Assembly: GCA_011051655.1 (NCBI GenBank) | Contig: DRKS01000075.1 | Span: 1 to 54,593, forward strand | From: Sedimenticola sp. | Lineage (GTDB): Bacteria; Pseudomonadota; Gammaproteobacteria; Chromatiales; Chromatiaceae | Length of the DNA: 54,593 nt | Direction: 5' to 3' | In this document: positions 26,160 to 35,101 of the stretch, piece after piece | Numbering within the stretch: position 1 is the first letter of the stretch | How the letters are laid out: every line of letters starts with the position of its first letter | Translations under genes and position numbers: made by a program | Notes under the pieces: generated by a model | Told to the model about the DNA's origin: nothing | Database searches by the model: none | The model's input: only the letters and a program-made list of their open reading frames with translations

Positions 26160-26906
26160 ATGGCATCTAGACTACACATCATCGGGGCAGGACTCCTGGG
26201 GCTTGCGGCCCAGGCGGCGGCCGCGGGTACCATCGTAGGATCAAAACACGATTTGAGCACTTCCGGCTACTACGCTGCCCTGGCTTCCGCCAGCACCTCG
26301 GATGAGATCTGCATATTCTGCCATACGCCCCACGGCTTCAATGATGATCTGGATAATGACGGCGTCCAGGACCAGAAAAGCACCACCCGGGCCCCGGCCC
26401 CCCTTTGGAACCGCCGCATCACCCCCGGCATGGGGACGTTCACGGTCTATTCCAGCCCCACTTTGAATACCACCTGTGATGCGACGCCCAGCCCCATCTC
26501 GCTGGTTTGCCTGAGTTGTCATGATGAAGGCCTCGCGGGTGCCGGCGCGGGAGGTGTGGTGGACGGGACCGATATGCATAATCTGGTCAACGATTCCAAC
26601 AGGGGCAATGCGGAACCAAACTGCGGTGCCTGCCATCCGGATGGTGGTGAGTTGCCGGGGACCTGGTGGCAGATTGGCCCTGATCTGTCCAATGACCATC
26701 CCGTTTCCATGACCTACCCGACGGCGGCCGAAGACCCGGGCTTCAATATTCCCCCAAGCCTGGTGACGGGCTGGTCGGATGTAAAACTGTTCTACGGCCG
26801 TGTGGAGTGTCCCAGCTGCCACAATCCCCATGATCCGACGAATGCGCCTTTTCTGCGCAAGACCCTGGATGACAGCTCGCTTTGCATAACCTGTCACCAA
26901 AAGTAG
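26160..26906 (+). CDS. Secreted pentahaem cytochrome c (doubled-CXXCH family)
   Basis: 248 residues with a signal peptide (IIGAGLLGLAAQAAAAG). Five CXXCH motifs: CIFCH, CLSCH, CGACH, CPSCH and CITCH. It shares with the 12796 and 30031 products the SKHDLST start, EICIFCHTPH, PLWN, LSNDHPVSMTY and the FLRK..CITCHQK end. An extra haem (CGACH) is inserted between motifs 2 and 3 relative to the four-haem paralogue. It ends ten bases before the convergent GT-C gene. Probably extracellular; filament formation is a hypothesis based on family resemblance. Confidence 0.9.
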   Translation: MASRLHIIGAGLLGLAAQAAAAGTIVGSKHDLSTSGYYAALASASTSDEICIFCHTPHGFNDDLDNDGVQDQKSTTRAPAPLWNRRITPGMGTFTVYSSPTLNTTCDATPSPISLVCLSCHDEGLAGAGAGGVVDGTDMHNLVNDSNRGNAEPNCGACHPDGGELPGTWWQIGPDLSNDHPVSMTYPTAAEDPGFNIPPSLVTGWSDVKLFYGRVECPSCHNPHDPTNAPFLRKTLDDSSLCITCHQK

Positions 26907-26916
26907 CCTTTTAGCA

Positions 26917-28710
26917 CTATTTCTGCCGGGGCGAGCATTTTCCGCCTGGCGCATCGTACTCCTCGGCGAGGTGTTCTCTGACCGCCTGCCGGTCTTTTTC
27001 ATTTTTTTCCAGTTGCAGGAACCGGTCCCAGTGGGCTCTGGCCTTGAGGCATTCGTTGAGATGCTCATAGGTCACGGCAATATTCCAGTGGTAGGTGCTG
27101 ACCCATGGCATGCGCTTGACAGAGTGGCGGAACATCTTCAGGGCCTCCCGGTAGCGGCCCTTTTTCACCATGAGTTCTCCCCAGTGATTCATAAGGCTGG
27201 CCCTGGCGCCGGCCTGGGCAAAGCTGCGGCTGAAGTATTGTCCGGCCTCATCGAGGCGGCCGCGGTCCATCAGGGTTATTCCAAGGGTTTCGAGGGAGTA
27301 GGGTTCGTCCGGGTCTAGCTGCAGGGCGCGCCGGGCCATTGAGGCGGCCAGCGCCAGGCGGCCTTCCTCCACATAGGCCATGGCGAGGGTTCCCAATGTG
27401 CGGGCGGAGTCCGGCGCATTCCGCAAGGCCGATTCGTAGAGGCTGAGACGGTTGCGCCAGTCCGGCACCCGCTGTAAGGTCGATGCCAGGCAGGCGATAA
27501 CGAAGAGGGCGGCCAGTCCGCCGGTTACCCGGGCGAAGGTCCGGCCCCGCCGGGCCGCGGCTGCGAGGCAGAGACTCAAGAGCCCCGCCAGCCCCGCCAG
27601 GGGCAGATACATGCGGTGCTCGAAAATGATCTCCAGGGGGATGGCCGTGCTTTCGATGGCCAGGGTTGCGGGAACCCACAGCATGCAGAATCCCCACAGG
27701 CGGGCGTTCTGTTTCAGCAACAGCCGGACACCCGCCCCTGTCCAAAGGAACACGGCGGCGATGGCGATGAAGGTGGAGAAGGGCCGGAACAACCCGGTGG
27801 ATATGCTGAAGCTGTGCTCGATGGAGAAGCGTTCCGGCAGGGGCCAGAGTATTTGTGAAATATGGAACAGCACGACCCGCGGCTGGGTCAACAGGCGCTC
27901 GGCGAGGGTGAAATCGCGAAAGGCGAACCCCGGCAGGGCGTAACGGGAGAGCGGTCCGGCCCCGCTTGCCAGGTCCGCCACCACGAGCATTCCAAGAAGT
28001 GGGGGCAGGGAGAGCCAGAAATAGTCGAGGCGGCCCCGTATCAGCGGCTTGTTGTGCCGGCACAGGCCGTACTCGGCCAGCAGCAGCAGGAGAGGGGTGA
28101 CCCAGGCGTTTTCCTTGCTGAGGGCGCCGCACAGGGCGGCAAGGCCGCAAAGAATGAACCAGAAGGCATTTCCTTTGGAGGCCAGCCGGCCTTGCGCATA
28201 GCTCCAGACCGACAACAGGGTGAAGAATGCCGCCATGGACGCCATACGCTGAACGATATAGGTCACCCCTTGAATCTGAATAGGGTGGACCGCCCAGAAT
28301 GCGGCCCCCAAAAATGCGCACCACAGGCCGTGGTTGCTCAGCCGTCCCAGGAATTGGCGCAGCATGAGGGTCAACAGGGCGAACACCATCAGGGCGGCGG
28401 CGGCATGTATCCCCATATTGGTCCATTGGAAGGCCGCCGGATCTCCGCCTCCCCGCCACCAGTCCAGGGCGAAGGTGATGCTTGGCAGCGGCCTTGTGGG
28501 GGAAAAGGCTTCCCGCCCGGCATTGATCAGCCCGGACAGCGTCAGCTTGTCAAGCCATATGGGAGCGTGCTGGACGATATTATGAAAATCGTCCAGGTGA
28601 TAGCCGTTGGCGGGGGCCTCATGGTAGGCGCTGAAGGTGAGGACGAGAAGCGCCGCCACGGCCAGCAGCATGTTGGTCCGGCTGGCGGCGCCGGCCGCCG
28701 CGGCAATCAT
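26917..28710 (-). CDS. GT-C-type membrane glycosyltransferase with TPR domain
   Basis: About 597 residues: ten or more transmembrane helices, an early periplasmic loop with the acidic motif HLDDFHN near residue 40 (GT-C enzymes use such acidic pairs), then a C-terminal TPR domain of 4-5 repeats (e.g. TLGTLAMAYVEEGRLALAAS near 440). The layout matches bacterial relatives of TMTC/PMT O-mannosyltransferases. The ATG at 28710 is preferred over the preceding TTG. It lies tail to tail with the pentahaem gene and diverges from an NHL-cytochrome pair, so it may glycosylate a secreted cytochrome. That target is inference; surface polysaccharide is an alternative. Confidence 0.75.
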   Translation of the reverse strand: MIAAAAGAASRTNMLLAVAALLVLTFSAYHEAPANGYHLDDFHNIVQHAPIWLDKLTLSGLINAGREAFSPTRPLPSITFALDWWRGGGDPAAFQWTNMGIHAAAALMVFALLTLMLRQFLGRLSNHGLWCAFLGAAFWAVHPIQIQGVTYIVQRMASMAAFFTLLSVWSYAQGRLASKGNAFWFILCGLAALCGALSKENAWVTPLLLLLAEYGLCRHNKPLIRGRLDYFWLSLPPLLGMLVVADLASGAGPLSRYALPGFAFRDFTLAERLLTQPRVVLFHISQILWPLPERFSIEHSFSISTGLFRPFSTFIAIAAVFLWTGAGVRLLLKQNARLWGFCMLWVPATLAIESTAIPLEIIFEHRMYLPLAGLAGLLSLCLAAAARRGRTFARVTGGLAALFVIACLASTLQRVPDWRNRLSLYESALRNAPDSARTLGTLAMAYVEEGRLALAASMARRALQLDPDEPYSLETLGITLMDRGRLDEAGQYFSRSFAQAGARASLMNHWGELMVKKGRYREALKMFRHSVKRMPWVSTYHWNIAVTYEHLNECLKARAHWDRFLQLEKNEKDRQAVREHLAEEYDAPGGKCSPRQK

Positions 28711-28820
28711 CAAAGGTCCCCCTGCCGGTCTGGATCTGGCCTGTCTGTCATTGTAGCTGTCGGCTTGAGGGGATATTTGAAGCGGTCGGCTGCCCGTGTC
28801 AGCGGTTCAGGACGGTTAAT

Positions 28821-28836
28821 GAATAGTGTACTATTC
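28821..28836. promoter_or_regulatory. 16-bp operator-like palindrome
   Basis: GAATAGT and ACTATTC flank a two-base centre in the 271-bp gap between the divergent GT-C and NHL genes. The symmetry and position suggest a binding site for a dimeric regulator acting on one or both promoters. No regulator gene is in the window. Confidence 0.4.
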
Positions 28837-28981
28837 TAATTCACTAATGCCCTGTTTATAACTCAATGCGGCTAAAGAATCCCTGTTTCGGGACGAGTAA
28901 ATGATGACTGGGTTTTTTTCTGTCGTTCAAGGCGTGGCGGGCCGCGGCAGAGCGGGATTGGCGTTACTACGAGGGGTGCAG

Positions 28982-30034
28982 ATGACTGATTTACGCCTGC
29001 TGCTCATGTTGGCCATGCTTATTCTGCTGGCGCCCGGCATGACGGTTGCGGCCGGGCAGACCGGATTCGATGAAGAGGACGCTGCAGAGTTGGTGTGGCC
29101 TCCCAAGCCCCTGCCGCCGCGCATTCGCTATGTGGGTTCCATTGCAGGCCCGGACGATGTTGAGTCCGAAGAGGGAAAAGGCTTCTGGCAAAGGTTTTGG
29201 GAAGCGATCCACGGCGCGGAACAGGAGAACCAGATCAAGCCCATGGCCTTGGCGGTGGATAGCAAGGGAAGGCTGGGCGTGGCGGATCCCGCCGGAAAAC
29301 GGGTGCACATCTATGATCAGCGGAAAGGGGAATACTCTGTAATAGATGAGGCGGATGTACCCCTCTCCCTGCCAATTGGCCTGGCGGTGGATGCCAAGGA
29401 TAATCTTTATGTATCGGACGGCGAGCTGAGGAAGATTGCCGTTTTTTCCCCCAAGGGGGATTACATCCGGTCCATTGGAGGTCCCGGCCAGCTCAAGCGC
29501 CCAACGAGCATCAGCCTGGATCCGTCCCGGCGCCTGCTCTATGTGGTGGATACGCCGGCCCATAATGTCAAGGTGTTCAACCTGATCAACGGTGCTTTGA
29601 TCAGAACCATCGGGGAGCGGGGCAGGGAGGATGGTGAATTCAATTTCCCCACCTACTCTGCGGTTGATAATACCGGCCGGCTGTACATCAATGACACCCT
29701 GAACGGGCGTATACAGATGTTCGATCCAGCCGGCAATTTCATCGGCAAATTCGGGAAATATGGCGATGGTTCAGGGGACTTTTCCACCCCAAAGGGCGTG
29801 GCGGTGGACAGCGATGGCAATATTTACGTGGCGGATGCGGGGTTTGACAATCTTCAGATCTTTGATGACCAGGGGCGTCTGCTGTTGTTTCTTGGCGTAA
29901 CGGGGCAGGCCCCCGGCGAGTTCTGGATGCCGGCGGGATTGTACATCGACGGGCATGACCGGCTCTATGTGGCCGATTCCTACAACAGGCGAATACAGAT
30001 CTTCCAGTATCTGAAGGCGGGTGAGAAACAATGA
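28982..30034 (+). CDS. NHL-repeat beta-propeller exported protein
   Basis: 350 residues from ATG 28982, chosen because GAGGGG lies a few bases upstream and a signal peptide follows at once (LLLMLAMLILLAPGMTVAAG). The mature protein starts with ELVWPPKPLPPRIRYVGS and contains about six NHL blades (e.g. NLYVSDGELRKIAVFSPKGD and IYVADAGFDNLQIFDDQGR). It is a paralogue of the 11524 lipoprotein but seems to lack a lipobox. Its last codons overlap the 11-haem gene in an ATGA arrangement, so production of the two is coupled. Confidence 0.85.
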   Translation: MTDLRLLLMLAMLILLAPGMTVAAGQTGFDEEDAAELVWPPKPLPPRIRYVGSIAGPDDVESEEGKGFWQRFWEAIHGAEQENQIKPMALAVDSKGRLGVADPAGKRVHIYDQRKGEYSVIDEADVPLSLPIGLAVDAKDNLYVSDGELRKIAVFSPKGDYIRSIGGPGQLKRPTSISLDPSRRLLYVVDTPAHNVKVFNLINGALIRTIGERGREDGEFNFPTYSAVDNTGRLYINDTLNGRIQMFDPAGNFIGKFGKYGDGSGDFSTPKGVAVDSDGNIYVADAGFDNLQIFDDQGRLLLFLGVTGQAPGEFWMPAGLYIDGHDRLYVADSYNRRIQIFQYLKAGEKQ

Positions 30035-32151
30035 GGCTGTGGCGTCTTTGCTCATTGGGGTTGCTGATGGCCGGCCTGCTGCTTGGCGGCGGGGCGGCGG
30101 TTGCAAGCATCACCACCACCAAGCACAACCTTTCCTCCGACAACCCCGGCACCTACAGGGCGACGGCCGAGCAGAGAATCTGCCTCATGTGCCATACGCC
30201 TCATAATGCCAATCCGGCGGGCCCCCTGTGGAATCACACCCTGTCGGGAGCGACTTATACCCCTTACAGCAGCAGCACGCTCAATGCCCAGCCGGGGCAG
30301 CCTACGGGCGCCTCGAAGCTCTGCCTCTCCTGCCATGACGGCACCGTCGCTGTCGGCAGCGTGTACAACATGCCCGGCGCCTATGAAGAATGGCTTGCGC
30401 CCGGCGTATACAGATACTCCGGCACCATTGTCGGCCTGGAAGAAACCATCGCCAGCAGCGCCCTGCTCGGCATCGACCTGAGGGACGATCATCCCATTTC
30501 CTTTCTTTTCGACAGCACCCTCGCCAGTTATAGCGGGGAGTTCTTCTCGCCATCGACCCTGGACGGGCCCTCGGGGATGGGGGTCAAGCTGGACCAGAAC
30601 GGCGAGTTGCAGTGCACCAGCTGTCATGAGCCGCACAGCAGCGAGAATCCAAAGTTCTTGCGCGTCGCCTACCAGGACGGCGGGGGATTCGGCTCCCCCC
30701 TTTGCCGGACCTGCCATAACAAGAATGGTTGGGATACCAGCAAGCACCGGATTTCCAAGGCCGTCTGGAACGGTGCGGATACCAATCCCTGGCATGTGGA
30801 GGGGCAGAATCTTGCCAACGACTCCGTCAATTCCACCCCCAAGGCCAATGCCTGTGAGAATTGCCACGATCCCCATGCCGGCGGCGGCGGTGAACGTTTG
30901 CTGAAACGCGACGGGGAGCAGAGGCTCTGTCTGGCCTGCCACGGCGGGACCGGGCTGGAGGGCAATGTATCGGATGCGACGGATCCCACCTTCAATATCG
31001 AAAGGTCCCTGAACAAGCTGTATCCACATCCCGTCCTCGACACCGCCTACGATGGGCGGCACAGGCCCAAGCGGGGAGACGTGACGACCAACTACAAGGT
31101 GCGCGAAGATCCGGACAACCTGGCCGGGGCCAACCGTCATGTGAAGTGCCAGGACTGCCACAACCCCCATGCGGTGCAGCCCGGAGTATCGCCGAATCCC
31201 GAGGATGACACCGTCACCGACAACACATCCTCGGCGGCGTCCAATGTGCTCAATCTGGTGTGGGGGGTCTCGCCTTCCTGGCCGAGCGCCTGGTCCGAAG
31301 TGTACCGTTCCGCCTATACCGAGGTCGATGACATCCTGTACCAGTACCAGCTTTGCCTGAAGTGCCATTCCGATTATGCCTTCGATACCATAGCCAACGG
31401 CACTTCCAATATCCCCGACAGCTATGCCTACCCGGGTCCGGGGATCTATAAGCTGACGGACCAGGGCAAGGAGTTCAATCCCAACAACCCCTCCTATCAT
31501 CCGGTGACGGAGTTCGCGGGGAAGAACGACTTTAAAATGACCGTGAGTGGCACTGTCTACGATTATTCCAGTTCACTGCTGAAAGGCTTTACCCCCAACA
31601 GCACCATGACCTGCGCGGATTGCCACTCGGATCCCGACACCCTGGCCGGAACGGGCCCGAAGGGCCCCCACGGCAGCGACAACTGGCCCATCCTGATCGC
31701 CCCCTATGATGAGACCACCGGGCAGTCCGGAACCTGGGACACCCATCTCTGCTTCAGGTGCCATGACAAGAATGTATATACCTACGCCGGCGGCACTACG
31801 TCTGAATGGTGGCGGACCGGCTACAGTGGCAGCGGCATGGGAGGCCGAAAAAATCTGCATGCTTTTCATAATTACCGCAGGAATGCTCCCTGCATGACCT
31901 GCCACTCGGCCGTGCCCCACGGCATGAAACGCCGCGCCCTGTTGATCTACGGCCACAGCCCCAGCACGGATGCCGGCGCCGATCCTGAACCCTACAATGC
32001 CCAGAGCCGGCGTGTGCCTGTCACCGGTTCCAACGGCGCCGACTACGGCATCCCCTCCGCCCGTGATGTTGACGCGGTGCAAAGCGGCAACTGGTCGAAG
32101 AGCTACTGTCACAGCACGGGGGTGGGCGTAGGTTGCGCTATGGGAATGTAG
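30031..32151 (+). CDS. Secreted 11-haem cytochrome c
   Basis: 706 residues with a signal peptide (LGLLMAGLLLGGGAAVAS) and 11 CXXCH motifs: CLMCH, CLSCH, CTSCH, CRTCH, CENCH, CLACH, CQDCH, CLKCH, CADCH, CFRCH and CMTCH. The first ~230 residues are homologous to the 4- and 5-haem proteins (TTKHNLSS, ICLMCHTPH, PLWNH, LRDDHPISF, CHEPH...FLRV). The remaining ~480 residues add seven haems in a different arrangement. Thus it is a fusion of the family domain with a second multihaem domain. Start overlaps the NHL gene; the 3' end overlaps the start region of resB. Probably extracellular or an outer-face reductase. Confidence 0.9.
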   Translation: MRLWRLCSLGLLMAGLLLGGGAAVASITTTKHNLSSDNPGTYRATAEQRICLMCHTPHNANPAGPLWNHTLSGATYTPYSSSTLNAQPGQPTGASKLCLSCHDGTVAVGSVYNMPGAYEEWLAPGVYRYSGTIVGLEETIASSALLGIDLRDDHPISFLFDSTLASYSGEFFSPSTLDGPSGMGVKLDQNGELQCTSCHEPHSSENPKFLRVAYQDGGGFGSPLCRTCHNKNGWDTSKHRISKAVWNGADTNPWHVEGQNLANDSVNSTPKANACENCHDPHAGGGGERLLKRDGEQRLCLACHGGTGLEGNVSDATDPTFNIERSLNKLYPHPVLDTAYDGRHRPKRGDVTTNYKVREDPDNLAGANRHVKCQDCHNPHAVQPGVSPNPEDDTVTDNTSSAASNVLNLVWGVSPSWPSAWSEVYRSAYTEVDDILYQYQLCLKCHSDYAFDTIANGTSNIPDSYAYPGPGIYKLTDQGKEFNPNNPSYHPVTEFAGKNDFKMTVSGTVYDYSSSLLKGFTPNSTMTCADCHSDPDTLAGTGPKGPHGSDNWPILIAPYDETTGQSGTWDTHLCFRCHDKNVYTYAGGTTSEWWRTGYSGSGMGGRKNLHAFHNYRRNAPCMTCHSAVPHGMKRRALLIYGHSPSTDAGADPEPYNAQSRRVPVTGSNGADYGIPSARDVDAVQSGNWSKSYCHSTGVGVGCAMGM

Positions 32152-33452
32152 CTGGTGCGACGGTGCTTGGAATCACGTGGCGCCTGCTCGCCTCCCATAA
32201 CCTTGCCCTGGTGCTGCTGGCCCTGCTGACCCTTGCGGTGGCCGCCGGCGGCACCCTGCCCCAGATCGGCAGGCTGTCCTCAAGTGAACTCACCGCCTGG
32301 TACAATGATTGGCCCGCCCTGGCCGCCTGGCTGGATTTTTTCGACCTCTCCCGGGTGTTCGGTTCGGGCTGGTTTCTCGCTCTGTGCCTGGCCCTGCTGG
32401 TCAACATGGCGGCGGGTATGGTGGTTTGCGTCAGCCGCCGCTATGGCCGTTACCGGGGGCGCGCCGCCGTGACGCACCGCCTTCGGGGAGCAGGTCCCCT
32501 GCCCGCCACGCCGCCCCCCTTGTTCGAACCCCCCGGGGCCGGGCCGGTCCGGCCGGGCTGCAGGGCGCGGGGCGTGGCGGGGCTGTGGGGTATTCCCCTG
32601 TTTCACGCCGGCATCGCCCTGATCGTCCTGGGAGGCCTGTGGAGCAGTTGGGTGGGCTATGGCGCCCACCTTGAGCTGGCCGAAGGCGAGCCGTATTCGG
32701 GCGGACGGGGGAAGCTGGTGCCGGATCGCGGCGATCTCCCCCCCTTCGAGTTCGGCGTATCACTGCGCCTGGACCGGGTGCATCTGGAGGTTGCCGGGGG
32801 CAAATACCTGCGGGAGCTCCAGGCCCATTTCTCCATCCAGGAGGAGGGTGGTCCGGTCGAGCAGGCCCTGCTGGAGACCAACCGTCCCCTGGCCGTGGGG
32901 GCCTACCGCCTGTATCCCGACAACACCATGGGCTACAGCGCCGTCTTTGACCGCATCCGGCCGGACGGGCGCAGGCGCCGCCTGTACATCAATTTCCCCG
33001 TATCGCTTCCCCAATGGGAGCGTCCGCCGCCCCTGTCCCGCAGCACCCTGGTGGAGCTGGACGGCGTGCCGCTGTATTACCGGATGACGCTCAAGGCCGG
33101 CGCCAGGCCGGCCCTCGACCTCGGCGTGAGGCGGGCCGGCGAGCTGGTGTTCGAGGGTGAACTGCTCCCCGGCTCGGAGGCTGACCTGGGGCCTTACCGG
33201 CTGGTCTTTCGCGGTGTGGCGCCCTGGCTGGGCTTTTATCTGACCTCGGACCGCCCCATGCTGCTGGTGTTCGCCGGCTTTGTGCTCACCCTGGGGGGCT
33301 TTTTTCTGCACCTGGTGATTCGCTTTCGCCGGGTCGAGATGCTGACCACGCCGGAGGGCTGGGAGGTCCGCGCCTGGGTGATGCGTGGCGATTGGCGCTT
33401 CGGGGAGCAATGGGATCTCTGGCGGGGCCAACTGGAAACCGGCGCCAAATGA
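32133..33452 (+). CDS. resB: ResB/Ccs1 cytochrome c maturation protein (System II)
   Basis: About 439 residues. The N-terminal helices have the ResB signature (LASHNLALVLLALLTLAVAAG followed by TLPQIGRLSS), then a second and third helix, a large periplasmic domain of beta character, and a final helix near residue 375 (LLVFAGFVLTLGGFFLHLVI). With CcsA/ResC it transports and attaches haem to CXXCH motifs. The start may be TTG 32133 (overlapping the 11-haem gene) or GTG 32163. At 439 residues it is shorter than some family members. It overlaps the next gene, ccsA-type, at ATGA. Confidence 0.85.
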   Translation: MRYGNVAGATVLGITWRLLASHNLALVLLALLTLAVAAGGTLPQIGRLSSSELTAWYNDWPALAAWLDFFDLSRVFGSGWFLALCLALLVNMAAGMVVCVSRRYGRYRGRAAVTHRLRGAGPLPATPPPLFEPPGAGPVRPGCRARGVAGLWGIPLFHAGIALIVLGGLWSSWVGYGAHLELAEGEPYSGGRGKLVPDRGDLPPFEFGVSLRLDRVHLEVAGGKYLRELQAHFSIQEEGGPVEQALLETNRPLAVGAYRLYPDNTMGYSAVFDRIRPDGRRRRLYINFPVSLPQWERPPPLSRSTLVELDGVPLYYRMTLKAGARPALDLGVRRAGELVFEGELLPGSEADLGPYRLVFRGVAPWLGFYLTSDRPMLLVFAGFVLTLGGFFLHLVIRFRRVEMLTTPEGWEVRAWVMRGDWRFGEQWDLWRGQLETGAK

Positions 33453-34216
33453 ATACCGTGCCCTTGCTCCAGGGGGCCGCCGCGGCTGCCTACCTCGGGG
33501 CGGCCGGCCTGTTGGGCGCCGGATCCCGCCGGCGCCGGTTGGCCGCCGCGGGCGTCGTGCTGGCGGCAGGCGGTTTCTGCGTGCATCTGTTTGTCTTGGT
33601 TTGGCGCTGGCTGGAAATCGGCAAGCTTCCCATCGTCACCCGCTATGAAGACATGACGGTGGATGCCCTGGCGGTGGCGGGGGTCTATCTGCTGGCCCAA
33701 TGGCGCCGGCCGTTGCTGCGTCCGGCGGGAATAGGGGTGCTGCCCCTGGCGGCGGCCGCCTTGAGTGCCGCCTTGTGGTACAACCTGGGCAGCTTTCCCT
33801 GGACACCTGCCCTGCGCACCAATTGGCTGGTGATCCACTCCCAGTTGAACAGCCTGGCCATCGGCATCGCCACCCTCACCGCGGCCGCTTCGCTGTTGCC
33901 CCAGGGTGATGAGAAGACCAGGATAGTGGGCCGCCTGCTGGCCTGGACCTTTTTCCTGTGGACGGCGATGGTGGCCGCCGGCTCCTACTGGGCGAGCCTG
34001 GCGTGGGGGCGCTATTGGGGCTGGGATCCCATTGAAAGCTGGTCCCTCGTGACCCTGCTGGGCTATGCCTTCGTTCTGCACCTGCGGCTCAAACCCGCCT
34101 GGCGGGGGCGCGGCGGCGACCTGCTGGGGCTGGTCCCCTATGCCATGATGCTGTTTACCACCTATGGGCTGTTGCTGGTCATGAGAAGCGTCCACGGCCG
34201 CTACCTCTTCCTGTAG
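33449..34216 (+). CDS. ccsA: CcsA/ResC haem handling protein (System II)
   Basis: 255 residues and about eight hydrophobic helices. The haem-handling WWD motif is intact (WGRYWGWDPIESWSL near residue 192), and conserved histidines occur at CVHLF near 48, VIHSQLN near 130 and near VLHLRL. This is the partner of ResB in System II cytochrome c biogenesis. The start overlaps the resB stop (ATGA at 33449-33452), so both are co-translated. Its presence inside a multihaem gene island suggests a maturation system dedicated to these cytochromes, as with NrfI/CcsBA variants elsewhere; many gammaproteobacteria use System I (Ccm) instead. Confidence 0.85.
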   Translation: MNTVPLLQGAAAAAYLGAAGLLGAGSRRRRLAAAGVVLAAGGFCVHLFVLVWRWLEIGKLPIVTRYEDMTVDALAVAGVYLLAQWRRPLLRPAGIGVLPLAAAALSAALWYNLGSFPWTPALRTNWLVIHSQLNSLAIGIATLTAAASLLPQGDEKTRIVGRLLAWTFFLWTAMVAAGSYWASLAWGRYWGWDPIESWSLVTLLGYAFVLHLRLKPAWRGRGGDLLGLVPYAMMLFTTYGLLLVMRSVHGRYLFL

Positions 34217-34373
34217 GGAAACACGCCCGCGCAGGCACCGCGGGGCGGCGCCCGATTTGACAGTCAAGTTATTCTCCAGGCTACCGATCTACCAGGGCAT
34301 ATGGGCAGTGCGGGCTGATTTGCCGCATGTTAACATTCAACATTTTTTTGCGGCGGGTTTCAGGAGCTTGAGA

Positions 34374-35066
34374 ATGGCGGTGCAGACTTTGAACAGTCAA
34401 TCGTGGGGTGTGGTTTTGGTGGCGGCATTGATGGCCTCTTCGCTGGGGGGCTGTGACCGGGGCCCCGGGGAGGAAGCAAAGGCTCCCGCCTCAGGCGGTG
34501 AAACGAAAGCCCCGGGGGTGATTAGCGGGACCGAGCAACTGCCGCCAGGCCACCCGCCGCTCGAGGGCCTGCAGGCGCCCGCCCCCCTCGGCGGGAATAT
34601 GCCCGCCGATCATCCGCCCCTGCCCGGGGCGGCGGACGGCGCCCAGCCGCGCCCGGCCGACGAGCCCGATCATCCTCCGAGCTCGGGCAAGGAGCTCGAT
34701 GTCTCCATACCTGATGGGGTCGAGGGGAAGTGGTCTGCCGTGAAGCTGGAAGTGACCATGCCCGATGGCGGCAAACAGGAGATCCGGGCCGTTTTGGGTG
34801 AGGAAACTCAATTGGCCGACAGCGGTCTGACCTTACGCGCCGAGATATTCCTGCCCTCGTACATCAGTGACTTCAAGACCATCACGAGCGCCTCGAATGA
34901 TCTTGTCAATCCGGCGGTAAAGGTCCGGCTGATGGAAAGTCAGAAAGACGTGGCGGTGGGTTGGCTGTTCCAGAATCTGCCCGAGTTCAACAGCTTCGAA
35001 AGCGACAGGGTGGAGCTTCGGTTATTATCGGCCGAGGGCGCCGAAACGGCCGGGGACAGCCGGTAA
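34374..35066 (+). CDS. DUF2155 lipoprotein
   Basis: 230 residues from ATG 34374 (AGGAG upstream). Lipobox SSLGGC near residue 27. A Pro/Gly-rich linker follows with three HPP units (PPGHPPLEG, PADHPPLPG, PDHPPSSG), then a C-terminal DUF2155-like domain (about residues 120-220, including SGLTLRAEIFLPSYISDF). DUF2155 proteins are exported proteins of unknown function with no catalytic motif I can see. Location between the maturation genes and a large secreted unknown suggests an accessory to the cytochrome system. Confidence 0.75.
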   Translation: MAVQTLNSQSWGVVLVAALMASSLGGCDRGPGEEAKAPASGGETKAPGVISGTEQLPPGHPPLEGLQAPAPLGGNMPADHPPLPGAADGAQPRPADEPDHPPSSGKELDVSIPDGVEGKWSAVKLEVTMPDGGKQEIRAVLGEETQLADSGLTLRAEIFLPSYISDFKTITSASNDLVNPAVKVRLMESQKDVAVGWLFQNLPEFNSFESDRVELRLLSAEGAETAGDSR

Positions 35067-35101
35067 CTCCAGATCAGATATCATCCAGGGTTGATAGATT
35101 T

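Noticed and set aside
30052-31500. A 482-codon open frame antisense to the 11-haem gene
   Set aside because: Antisense of regular CXXCH coding yields open frames; the protein is Gly/Val-rich without motifs.
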